DNA from: JBIOHP01 sp044449065
GTDB taxonomy: Bacteria; Bacteroidota; Ignavibacteria; UBA10030; SZUA-254
Direction of reading: 5' to 3'
Assembly (NCBI GenBank): GCA_044449065.1
Contig: JBIOHP010000017.1
Location: 1-64,000 of the forward strand
DNA length: 64,000 nt
Shown: piece after piece, positions 8,798-17,653 of the stretch
Layout: every line of letters starts with the position of its first letter
How positions within the stretch are numbered: the first letter of the stretch is position 1
Program-made: the position numbers and the translations under genes
The notes under the pieces: model-generated
What the model saw: only the letters and a program-made list of their open reading frames with translations
What the model was told of the DNA's origin: nothing
Databases searched by the model: none

Positions 8798-9970
8798 ATG
8801 AAACGATATTCACTATTTGCGATTCTATTAATTTCTGTCACTCTCGGTTGCGTCTTTACGGGATTTCAATGCGGATCAACCGAAATGACCAGCGCGAAAC
8901 TCTACCTCTCGAAGGGAGATTATCCAAATGCGGAGACGGCGTTAGCGAAAGAAGTCCAAAAAAATCCCGCAAACACCGAGGCATGGTACAACCTCGGATT
9001 TACCCGTCTTCAATTGGGAAAATTTGAAGAAATGCTTGCGGCGTTTGATAACTGCATGAAAAACGGACCGGAATTTAATGATAAAATTAAACTTGCTAAA
9101 TTGAACGCATGGGGACAATTATTTAATCAAGCGGTTGCGAGTCAGAAGAAAATGGAGATGGCTCCTAAGGATAATCAAGGAAACCAGGGAACCCTTTTTC
9201 AGGATGCCGAAGCTAAATATCAGCTTGCCATTAAAATTAATCCAGACAGCGCGGGAACCTATCAGAATTTAGCCGCTCTTTATAGGGCAAATGGTTCTAC
9301 TGATAAGGAAATTGCCACATGGCAGAAAGCCCGCGAGCGCAAAGACGATCCGAATTTTACATCTTACATCATTGACGCAGAAATAAAAAAATCTGAGGAT
9401 GCCCGGGCCAAGGGAGATAAACAAACCGCAGATGAATATTTAAATAAAGCGATTGAGGACATTAAAACGGCTCGTACGAAAAATCCGGACGACTCCGAAT
9501 TGCTCAACACGATGATCAATCTCTATATTGAAGCCGACCGTTCAAAGGAAGCCATGCCGTATATGCGCATCGCGATTGATAAGGATCCCAAGAATAAAGT
9601 ATTCCAAAACGATCTCGGCTTATTGCTGATGCAAACCGATAGTCTTGAGGAATCGGTGACCCATTTTGCCGCGGCGGTAGCCACCGACAGCACTTATGAA
9701 GACGCACTGAGAAACGGTTCGGTTGCTTACTCGAAATTAGGTCAAAAGATTAAAGAAAAGACAGCGGGAACAGACCTCAAATCCAAATCGTCAAGCAAAG
9801 CGTACACCGAAAAATTTAAAATTGCTTCAATCTACCTGGAAAAATTAGTCTCCATGAAACCCGATAACCCCGATTTCTGGGATGCGCTCGCCTCCGCGTA
9901 CGGCAATGCCGGCATGTTCAAGGATGCCGAAAATGCCATCAAGAAAGCGGATAGTTTACGCAAAAAATAA
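8798..9970 (+). CDS. TPR-repeat lipoprotein
   Basis: The start is taken at ATG 8798 (MKRYSLF), which puts a signal peptide at the N-terminus; the frame is open from 8750. The peptide ends near VFTGFQCGST, a plausible lipobox, so the protein should be lipid-anchored. About eight helical TPR units follow (for example YNLGFTRLQLGKFEEMLAAF, YQNLAALYRANGSTDKEIAT, WDALASAYGNAGMFKDAENA). It is probably a scaffold protein in the cell envelope; partners are unknown. A terminator at 9987-10018 closes the unit. Confidence 0.85.
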   Translation: MKRYSLFAILLISVTLGCVFTGFQCGSTEMTSAKLYLSKGDYPNAETALAKEVQKNPANTEAWYNLGFTRLQLGKFEEMLAAFDNCMKNGPEFNDKIKLAKLNAWGQLFNQAVASQKKMEMAPKDNQGNQGTLFQDAEAKYQLAIKINPDSAGTYQNLAALYRANGSTDKEIATWQKARERKDDPNFTSYIIDAEIKKSEDARAKGDKQTADEYLNKAIEDIKTARTKNPDDSELLNTMINLYIEADRSKEAMPYMRIAIDKDPKNKVFQNDLGLLLMQTDSLEESVTHFAAAVATDSTYEDALRNGSVAYSKLGQKIKEKTAGTDLKSKSSSKAYTEKFKIASIYLEKLVSMKPDNPDFWDALASAYGNAGMFKDAENAIKKADSLRKK

Positions 9971-9986
9971 TTTAATGAACATTATC

Positions 9987-10018
9987 AGCCCCCGGCCGAT
10001 CAACGCTGGGGGCTTTTT
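9987..10018 (+). terminator. Rho-independent terminator of the TPR lipoprotein gene
   Basis: Perfect stem AGCCCCC/GGGGGCT followed by TTTTT. Confidence 0.88.
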
Positions 10019-10033
10019 CTATAAGGAATTCCT

Positions 10034-10360
10034 GTGACGAATCAACCGCAACAACCCCAGCAAATAAATATTGAACTCGGCGAAAAAGAAGGCGAAGGAA
10101 TCTACGCCAATCTCGCCATCATCACCCATTCTCCCGCGGAATTCGTGATTGATTTCACGCGTGTGCTTCCGGGAATTCCGAAGGCAAAGGTGCTCTCCCG
10201 AATCATCACCACCCCGCAGCACGCAAAACTCCTCCTGAACGCCCTCCGGGATAACATCGAGAAGTACGAAAAAATGTTCGGCGAAATTAAAATACAGGGC
10301 GATCCCGGTCAGGGTGGTTTTGGATTTCAACAACCGGGACCGACCGAGAAAGTTCATTAG
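10034..10360 (+). CDS. DUF3467 family protein
   Basis: 108 residues from a GTG start with AAGGA ten bases upstream. The conserved core reads IYANLAIITHSPAEFVIDF, then GIPKAKVLSRIITTPQHAK, and a helical end NALRDNIEKYEKMFGEI. This is the DUF3467 pattern (PF11950), a small cytoplasmic family of unknown function common in this group of phyla. It ends in a glycine/glutamine-rich tail. The start lies only 15 bases after a terminator, so it needs its own promoter or readthrough. Confidence 0.9.
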   Translation: MTNQPQQPQQINIELGEKEGEGIYANLAIITHSPAEFVIDFTRVLPGIPKAKVLSRIITTPQHAKLLLNALRDNIEKYEKMFGEIKIQGDPGQGGFGFQQPGPTEKVH

Positions 10361-10583
10361 GACAGAAACCGGTTCATCCGGGGTTGTTTGGGTTCACCAT
10401 GGGAGCATGCCGGCAACTTTCAACCGTCTCCGATGTGACCCACAGCACAATTTTATTGTATCATATCTCATGATTCTACTCATTTCTGTTGCAGTTGGGA
10501 GGGTATTACTTTATATTTTACATCATTCTTAAACTATTGTTTACGTGTATGAAAGAATTATTGTGAAACTTTTTAACGCTCGC

Positions 10584-12701
10584 ATGAAACCTCTATCGTC
10601 ATTCGTTATCTTCTCCGTTCTTATCCCGTTGCTCGTCCTTTTGTCATGGCAATGTTTTGAGATTCCCAAATCTCCGGTAGCGCCGATATGGGATACGCAA
10701 TTGAGCGTTCCCCTCCTCGATAGTCTCTACAGGGTCAGCCAGGCGATGCGCAACAACGCCAACGTCATCACCGATTCGATGGGATATCTCTATAAACCGC
10801 TGCCGTTTAATTTTCGACCTGCGGATATCGGCAGTCAATTGAAACTCACACCTCAGATTGGAGATAAAAACTTCTCGCACAAAATCGGAAAATTGGAGGT
10901 TAACCTGCCGGCAACATTCGGACCGACGTATCTATCGACCGATTTGATTTCTCCTCCGTTACCATCCAACGCGCCTATCGCGGCTTTCGGACCAACCCCG
11001 CTGCCCAATTCGGCGTCGACTGTACGGACGCAACAATTTGAATTTATTCACTTTGATAGTGGAACATTAACGCTCCGCATCACGAACACCCTCCCGATCC
11101 CGATCAATTTCCCGAACGGAATTACTGTCAGGGATTCCACCAATGCCGTCATCGCGACTTTCGGCGCCACAGGTGTAGGACCGACCATCGATACGATTGT
11201 CAATGCCACTTCATCCTTATCCGGCGTCACGCTTTACAACACGCTCACATTCACCGGAAGATATTACTCCGCAGGCAGCGGTGGTTCTCCCGTGACGATA
11301 ACCGATTTCGAGGGGGTCTCTCTCAAATTGGGATTAAGCAACGCGACAGCGGATTCTGCGCGCGCAAAATTCGGTATCAATATTCGGCAGGATACTTCAT
11401 TCTCAACTTTTATTGTCGATAGTCTCACGCTGGTAAAATCAGTGTCATTTAACAACGGCAAACTCCAGTTAACATTCAACAACACTATCGGCGTGCCGTT
11501 CAATATTCATTTCACGGTGCTCGATCTGCTCGATAACAACACCCAGCAACCCGTTGTGTACGACACGGTATTATCGTCGTCTCCATTGCCGGTTATTTAT
11601 CCTATTGATCTAAAAAATTACACTATCGCCTCCAGCGACGGCAGTTTAATCAATTCGATTCATTTCGCCTTGCAGCTCAAATCAATCGCTTTCGACTCGA
11701 TTTCAGTTATAACTGTGCATGCGACTGATTCCCTATCCGGCGCAATAAACGCGATTGATACACCCTTTCAGATACACATGGTTGAAGGCGTCTCCGCGCC
11801 AATCCCGTTCACTGTTAACGACACAGTTGAAATTCCTTTGGGAAGAATTCCGTACAATTTTAGCGCAGAAAGTCTCGCATTGAGCGCTATCAATTTAAAA
11901 TTACTCCTTAATTCTCCCGGACATCCCACCGACGTGCATGCGGCATTATACGGATTGACGCAGGATAACGTTATCACATCATCGCTCTTTATTCCAGACG
12001 CCGATACCAGCCATAAACACCGTTTTCAACCTAATGGTGATTCTTATTCACCGGATTCCAATTTGGTCGCCAATTTTATATCCCGATTCCTTTCTCAAAA
12101 GGGCAACAGGATCATGATAGTGGCGAAGGGTTTGGTTAATCCCTGGGATGTCTATTATACTATTCCTCATTCAATTGGAACCATTTACGATACATCGCAT
12201 GCTTATGCCTCGCTTGAAGTTTCCGTGCCGCTGAAGGCATACATCTTGAACGGCTACCTGCGGGATACCCTGGATGTGGCAAAAAATTCATCGACCGGAA
12301 CGCTCGTCGATCCCGATATTCTCACCTCGATCAAGCGAGCAACAGTGTCATTCTATGTTGAGAATACGATTCCGTTCGTTATAACGCTGTCATTGAAATT
12401 CCTGGGGCAGAACATGGATAGTGTATTGCAGATACCGGGGCCCCTGTCACCCAATTTGCAAATTAAGGGAGCTATAGATTCCGGTGGAGTGCGCATCCCG
12501 TTCAAAACGGGACCAATATCTATCCAGATTTCCAACAGCGACGCTCAACAATTTAACCTCGCCAAAAAAGTGGTGATTTCGATCGAACTGAATTCTGCCC
12601 GAATGGCTGTAGCTCAATTCGACACCACGGATTATGTGCACGTGAGGGCGTATACAAATATGGTGTACACCGTAAACTCTGATAAACTAAAGAATAAGTA
12701 A
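10584..12701 (+). CDS. Large putative lipoprotein of unknown function, paired with a barrel protein
   Basis: The open frame begins at 10545. ATG 10584 (MKPLSSFVIFSVLIP) fits better because it places the signal peptide first, followed by the lipobox-like LLSWQC-FEIPKSP. The chain of about 705 residues is beta-rich and serine/threonine/asparagine-rich, with no cysteines of note after the lipobox. No family is recognised. It is nine bases upstream of the barrel gene at 12711, with which it is surely co-transcribed, suggesting a lipoprotein/outer-membrane pair. Confidence 0.75.
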   Translation: MKPLSSFVIFSVLIPLLVLLSWQCFEIPKSPVAPIWDTQLSVPLLDSLYRVSQAMRNNANVITDSMGYLYKPLPFNFRPADIGSQLKLTPQIGDKNFSHKIGKLEVNLPATFGPTYLSTDLISPPLPSNAPIAAFGPTPLPNSASTVRTQQFEFIHFDSGTLTLRITNTLPIPINFPNGITVRDSTNAVIATFGATGVGPTIDTIVNATSSLSGVTLYNTLTFTGRYYSAGSGGSPVTITDFEGVSLKLGLSNATADSARAKFGINIRQDTSFSTFIVDSLTLVKSVSFNNGKLQLTFNNTIGVPFNIHFTVLDLLDNNTQQPVVYDTVLSSSPLPVIYPIDLKNYTIASSDGSLINSIHFALQLKSIAFDSISVITVHATDSLSGAINAIDTPFQIHMVEGVSAPIPFTVNDTVEIPLGRIPYNFSAESLALSAINLKLLLNSPGHPTDVHAALYGLTQDNVITSSLFIPDADTSHKHRFQPNGDSYSPDSNLVANFISRFLSQKGNRIMIVAKGLVNPWDVYYTIPHSIGTIYDTSHAYASLEVSVPLKAYILNGYLRDTLDVAKNSSTGTLVDPDILTSIKRATVSFYVENTIPFVITLSLKFLGQNMDSVLQIPGPLSPNLQIKGAIDSGGVRIPFKTGPISIQISNSDAQQFNLAKKVVISIELNSARMAVAQFDTTDYVHVRAYTNMVYTVNSDKLKNK

Positions 12702-12710
12702 GAGGACGAT

Positions 12711-14249
12711 ATGAAAAACAGAAAAACTATATTTTTCCCGATGATTGCCTCTCTTGCGATTCTTACTGTCATGGTTTGCAATCACTCTCTGGCAAGCGGC
12801 GATCGCGCAAACATTGCCGGCGTCAGCATGGCAAGAACATTTGTCGCCTCCAGCCGCGGGTTGGAAGCCGTTGGAACAAATCCGGCAAATCTTGTGCTGC
12901 CGCACCGGGGTTCGGGCGTTCAATACACCCGCACAACACTCTCGACGCCCGATTCGTCCAGTGATTCCTCAAAACCACATGCAACTAAAGAAAAATATGT
13001 CGGACATTGGGAAACGCCGCCGGCGTTGACGTTTACCTTAGTGCCTCCGTTCGGCATCAGCATGGAATCCGATTTTATCAACTATGATATCTATAACCAA
13101 TATTTCACCGGAACGGATTATGGAACAGGCACGCGAACCGGCACTGTCTTAAGCGACGACGATAAGAACAAGATCATGAGCATTTTCCCGAGCGGTCTTG
13201 CGGAAACGCATAGCGACATAGATCTCCGCCTGTTGGGTTTAACGATCCATAATGATTTTTTGGGTGATATGGCTTTTACCATCACCGACAGGATATCCAT
13301 CAACCTCGATGTTCCGCGGGATTATTTGCGCTTTGCTTTTTTCGGGTTGGACTCAGCCGGATCGAACTATGATGTCAGCGGCACGAGCGTCCGGGCATGG
13401 TACATACGGGATTATGCGTTCAGTTACGCGAGAAGAATTCCCCAGGTGCGCTTCATTGATGATTTCGCGGCGGGGATAACGCTCAAAGTTGTGCACGGGT
13501 ACGGAGTCGCAATCACCGATAAATTCAACGGCACATTCGGCAACCAGATGCTTCCCGATGGAAGCTACCGGATATACGGGAACTTTGATTCACGGATTTT
13601 ACGCGCCAACACGCCCGACGTCAACACGGATTCGACAAAATTTTCCGCATTCCCATCGCCCGCGGGCAAGGGTTTCGGTATCGATTTTGGCATGAACGGA
13701 GAGTTACGAAAAGGTCTGAGAGTCGCTTTCTCTATCACCGATATCGGATCAATCAACTGGACGGAGAATACAAAACAAACGGTAGCGAATACCTCCTTCT
13801 CCTCCACCAATCCCGGCAATCCCCAGGACAACCAGCAAATTACCAATGGCTTTAAGGGTTCCGATACCACGACCGGAGCTTTCTCGACCGCGCTTCCCAC
13901 AGTAATGCGTATGGGAGCAGCATTTCAGGCGGATGCAATGCCGTTTCTTAAATTCCTTCCCGGCGAAATGCTCATCGTCGCTCAATACGAACAGGGATTC
14001 AATTCTTCCCCCGGCAACACCACGAGAGCAAGATTCTCCTTGGGAACCGAGTTGCGCCCCCTCTCATGGATTCCCCTGCGGACTGGTATCTCGTTAGGCG
14101 GAGCCGATAGGTTTAACTGGGCGGCGGGCTTTGGGTTTGATTTCAACGCCTTTAACCTAAACATAGGCACGGAAAATATCGATCTCCTCTTCTCGCCAAA
14201 ATCGTATAACCAATTCTCGGCAGGCGTGCAGATGATTTGGAGAATTTAA
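12711..14249 (+). CDS. DUF5723-like outer-membrane beta-barrel protein
   Basis: 512 residues with a signal peptide (IASLAILTVMVCNHSLASG) and a good AGAGGA site. The mature N-terminus has the family-type stretch GVSMARTFVASSRGLEAVG followed by NPANL. The rest alternates hydrophobic and polar residues as in barrel strands and ends in a short aromatic strand (QMIWRI), a typical outer-membrane insertion signal. It is translated after the lipoprotein at 10584-12701. Function is unknown. Confidence 0.8.
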   Translation: MKNRKTIFFPMIASLAILTVMVCNHSLASGDRANIAGVSMARTFVASSRGLEAVGTNPANLVLPHRGSGVQYTRTTLSTPDSSSDSSKPHATKEKYVGHWETPPALTFTLVPPFGISMESDFINYDIYNQYFTGTDYGTGTRTGTVLSDDDKNKIMSIFPSGLAETHSDIDLRLLGLTIHNDFLGDMAFTITDRISINLDVPRDYLRFAFFGLDSAGSNYDVSGTSVRAWYIRDYAFSYARRIPQVRFIDDFAAGITLKVVHGYGVAITDKFNGTFGNQMLPDGSYRIYGNFDSRILRANTPDVNTDSTKFSAFPSPAGKGFGIDFGMNGELRKGLRVAFSITDIGSINWTENTKQTVANTSFSSTNPGNPQDNQQITNGFKGSDTTTGAFSTALPTVMRMGAAFQADAMPFLKFLPGEMLIVAQYEQGFNSSPGNTTRARFSLGTELRPLSWIPLRTGISLGGADRFNWAAGFGFDFNAFNLNIGTENIDLLFSPKSYNQFSAGVQMIWRI

Positions 14250-14287
14250 GGAAGGGCATCTGTTTCAAATTTTCTATCAGACTCCTC

Positions 14288-14333
14288 TGAAAAAACACAA
14301 CAGCCGCCGATCTTGAGAAGAGGGCGGCTGTTG
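14288..14333 (-). terminator. Terminator of the minus-strand T9SS cargo gene
   Basis: Stem CAACAGCCGCC/GGCGGCTGTTG (14298-14333). The U-rich tail (gttttttc) is on the minus strand. The stem may also act for the plus-strand gene ending at 14249, which has no U-run. Its GC arms resemble those of the terminator at 6504. Confidence 0.75.
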
Positions 14334-14358
14334 AGTATTAGGGAGTTGAGAATGAAAA

Positions 14359-15960
14359 TTATTTCACTAATATCATCTTTTTAAAATCGCTGAAACCGCC
14401 CGCGACTAATCTATAAAAATATACTCCGCTTGAGAGGTTACTGCCGTCAAATCTTGCGGTGCGGTATCCCGCATCTTGAACTTCATCCACCAGCGTTGCA
14501 ACTTCCTGACCAAGCATGTTATATACTTTCAGGGTGACATGACCCGCGTCAGGCAGCTCGTAATTAATCATCGTCGTTGGATTGAACGGGTTTGGCATGT
14601 TTTGATGCAGGAGATACGATGCAGGTTTCGCGCTGGCTGCTCCGTCATCGATAAATTTTGAAATTGTTTTCGCTGGCAGACAGGGGTTTATAGCCGAGGC
14701 AATAATTACAATACCATCGCTCCCGGTATTACTCAGCGCCGTACTTCCTGAACCTTTCATTGGAATTTGATTCTTTCCATTTCCTGGCTCATTAAGCCAA
14801 TATGATGTTGCATTATCGCTCTGGAGCTTCCAATGAATTGTTACCGGATATTTAACGTCCTTCAAAGAAATTGGGATTGTGGATTGACCACGGTTCGGCA
14901 TAATTTTTTCGATGAACTTTCCGGATTTAAAGCGCGCGTGAAATATTCCCTTAGGTGTAACCGGAGGCATATCGGAATCCGTAAATCCTAAATTTAACGT
15001 TCGACCGCCGTTGACAGCATACATTTGCTGGCTATTACCAGCAGCGTCGGTGACCGTGAATTGATCAAGAGCCAACATGGAAGATGCAAGGCAGCCGCCG
15101 CCCCCCCCACCGCTATAGCTTTGCACCGTGAACGAGAAGCTGTTTGACCAAATGCTGGTTACCGAACCGTTTGTAGCGTTAACCCTCCAGTAATATGTTG
15201 AGTCGTATGAACACGCCCCAATTGGTTCTGATGTTGATGTAATGTTCGGATAATCATATAATATCAATGTGAAGCAGAGGTTTTTCGCCACCTGAAGATG
15301 GTACGAAGTTGCGCCCGTTGAAGCATCCCAATACAATGTAGGTGTTGTTGTTACGTCGATGGATCCATCTTCCGGCGCGGCTAATACCGGCACTCCTGGC
15401 GCTCCCATCGGGTTGTCGGGTTGCGGCGTGCAGGGAAGTGAACCTCCGCCGCCAGATGAATTAATATCCATGTATAATTGACCGTCGCTATTTACTTTAA
15501 TCCAGTGTCCTTGTCCGGCTTTAATCGTATCTGTCATAAAATAACCGGCGTTGTATCCAAAAAAGTTTGATGATAAGGAAGTGCCCGAGGCAGATATCTT
15601 CGACCGGGGAATATCCTGGTATAACGAGCCGATCATATTCCAGCCGTTTTTTACCGCGATGTGGAAAGAGTCTCTTGTAGTTCCGTAATAATAGGCGGTA
15701 GTGCCTGAAGGATATTTTACCCAATAACCGATGCGATTATCCAGGGTGTTCGGATATATATAAGTTCCACCGTACCATGTTGAAATCTGATCGATTGAAC
15801 CGGGATACACTGCACCTCTTGAAAAATCTCCGACATTCTCAGCTACTGACAACATGTTCCAATGTGGTATAATAGGTGTTGAAACAGTAGGTATAGCTGA
15901 AAAATATGGATCATGATCTCCGTTCCGATCATCGGTCCAAAGAGAAAATACCTTATGCAT
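14359..15960 (-). pseudogene. C-terminal part of a split T9SS cargo: GWN/YWVK module, FN3-like domain, sorting domain
   Basis: 533 residues from the first available ATG, which has no signal peptide. The same frame is open upstream to TAA 16126-16128 and joins in phase with the gene at 16126-17286, so both are one gene broken by a single stop. In order: the end of a sialidase-like propeller (FSLWTDDRNGDHDPYFS), a two-repeat module (PHWNMLS ... GYWVKYP and NGWNMIGS ... GHWIKVNSDG), an FN3-like domain with TPTLYWDASTGATSYHLQVA, a linker domain, and a sorting domain (MPNPFNPTTMINYELP, VYNMLGQEVATLVDE, SGVYFYRLVAGG, KKMILVK). Confidence 0.8.
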
Positions 15961-16125
15961 TGCCGCGACCGATGTTATACCCTGATAATCATGATACCTG
16001 GAAGCCGAGTGTGGATCAAAACTCTGATTTGAAACCTTTTTTCTATGAGTAAAATTTGCACCAGCATCATTCGATGACTGGATATAAGTATTAAGTATAT
16101 ATCCATTATCTAAAACTTGATAATA

Positions 16126-17286
16126 TTATAAGGTTATAAAGCCCGTCGGATCAACGGTTACTGAGGGTTGGACCATTATATCATCAAGGATTAAAGATGT
16201 TGGAGTAAAAGGAACATTAATTGGATCGGATGATTTATAAAAAACCACTTTACTATTAGGATGAGTATCGTCAGTAACATCAATAAAAGTCACATACACG
16301 TAGTCAGTTGGTCCCACTGCTATGGCTGGTAAATTTGCGTATCGCAACACACCATATACGTTATTTATAAATGTGCAATTTGCGACTTTGATAGCTTCCG
16401 ACCAGCTTCCCCCGTAAGGCAATTTTTTTAACCAAATTATTGAGGCATTATAGGGCGGTGTTCCTTCCGGATCAGTAGGCGGATGGTTATCACACCAGGC
16501 AACATAAACGTCCCCATTAGGGCCGACAGCGGGCATCGCACTTTGTACATAATTATAGATTGGCGTCGGTAGAATTGAACCACTACCTAAATCCGAAAGT
16601 ATCGCTAATGTGCCGGATACATCCCCACCAGCGTCGGCGAGACTGTATGGATCGGTCCAGTTTACTCCATGGTCGGTTGATAATGATACTAAAATTTCTG
16701 TTCCACCGATCCTATTTGGGGTCAAGGTAGGATCCTCAAATCTAGTCCAAGTTACATAAATATTTCCATTTCCTTGACTACCCGTATCATTATCAATTAC
16801 CATATACGGTTTATCATCTTGGGTAGAATTATGAACAAACTGATATGACCAGTAATTTCGGTCGCGGGGTGGAAATGTGCTTTTTGCCATTATAACTGCA
16901 CCCATTGAATCCCAGTCGGAAGAAATAGGATAGTGTGGTCGAGCGAAAAACACATAATAAACATTGCCCTGGTTATCAAATGATACAGAAGGATCGCAAC
17001 AAGAATAATAATTTGTAGAGGATATCAATGGATGAAGGGCATAATTAATCCACGTATTTCCACCGTCGGTTGAATATCCAAAACCTGGTCGCACGGTATC
17101 TCCAGGTACTCTGTTTTCTCTATTATCATTCCAACCAGCAACTAAATAATTGCTATTCGTTGGACTTACTGCAATAGCCATTTCACATTGATCGTGTGAC
17201 TCGGTGGTGACAGCATTGTTTGGTAATTGTGAAAATCCCATTGATATAGGAATGAACAACATGAATAATAGCAATAATCTTTTCAT
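16126..17286 (-). CDS. Secreted sialidase-like propeller, N-terminal part of a split T9SS cargo gene
   Basis: 386 residues. ATG 17286 has an AAAGGAAAA site and a clean signal peptide (LLLLFMLFIPISMGFSQ). The mature part has sialidase-superfamily motifs (AIAVSPTNSNYLVAGWND, YSTDGGNTWINY, DDKPYMVIDNDT, SLSTDHGVNWTDP). It stops at VDPTGFITL-TAA; the frame continues as YYQVLDNGYILNTYIQSS, the next propeller strand, so the protein ends inside the propeller. Full length without the stop would be 975 codons (14359-17286). A long imperfect hairpin lies upstream at 17352-17428. Confidence 0.83.
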   Translation of the reverse strand: MKRLLLLFMLFIPISMGFSQLPNNAVTTESHDQCEMAIAVSPTNSNYLVAGWNDNRENRVPGDTVRPGFGYSTDGGNTWINYALHPLISSTNYYSCCDPSVSFDNQGNVYYVFFARPHYPISSDWDSMGAVIMAKSTFPPRDRNYWSYQFVHNSTQDDKPYMVIDNDTGSQGNGNIYVTWTRFEDPTLTPNRIGGTEILVSLSTDHGVNWTDPYSLADAGGDVSGTLAILSDLGSGSILPTPIYNYVQSAMPAVGPNGDVYVAWCDNHPPTDPEGTPPYNASIIWLKKLPYGGSWSEAIKVANCTFINNVYGVLRYANLPAIAVGPTDYVYVTFIDVTDDTHPNSKVVFYKSSDPINVPFTPTSLILDDIMVQPSVTVDPTGFITL

Positions 17287-17653
17287 GACATTTTCCTTTT
17301 ATATTGTTAAATGGTTGATTTTTAGTGAATTAAGGTGCATATTAAACATAAAGAGCCCTCGTGGAATTTTATATCCAAATCTTATCTCTTGGCCGAGATT
17401 ATATTTTTGGAAGAACCCAGGGGGCTCTCTTTTTTATACTTAGTTATTTTTAGATTTCATAAATTTGGTAGTACTATAAATCGGTTGCGTTGCTTTACGT
17501 CCTCTGCATTTAAGCGTTAATCGCAAAGATGCTAAGTTCGCCGAGGATCGCAGAAATATATCTATAGAAGAAGCGAGACTCCGTCTCGCTCTACATCTAA
17601 CGGCATTATTGAATCCAAGATTAATTCACGAAGGTTAAGAAATTCCATGGTGA
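17287..17653. other. Intergenic region with hairpins
   Basis: Apart from the 77-bp hairpin, it holds a short palindrome GCGAGAC-tcc-GTCTCGC at 17573-17589 and a cgcaaagatgctaagttcgc patch at 17522-17541 that resembles common dispersed intergenic repeats. No gene is seen. Confidence 0.5.
17352..17428 (-). promoter_or_regulatory. Long imperfect hairpin in the leader of the split sialidase-like gene
   Basis: Outer stem AGAGCCC/GGGCTCT (17352-17358 with 17422-17428). Inner perfect stem ATCTC/GAGAT (17384-17399) with partly paired sequence between. It lies 66 bases upstream of ATG 17286. The plus strand has a T-run directly after the hairpin (cttttttata), the minus strand a shorter one, so it could also be a bidirectional terminator. 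No known riboswitch core was recognised. Confidence 0.5.
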
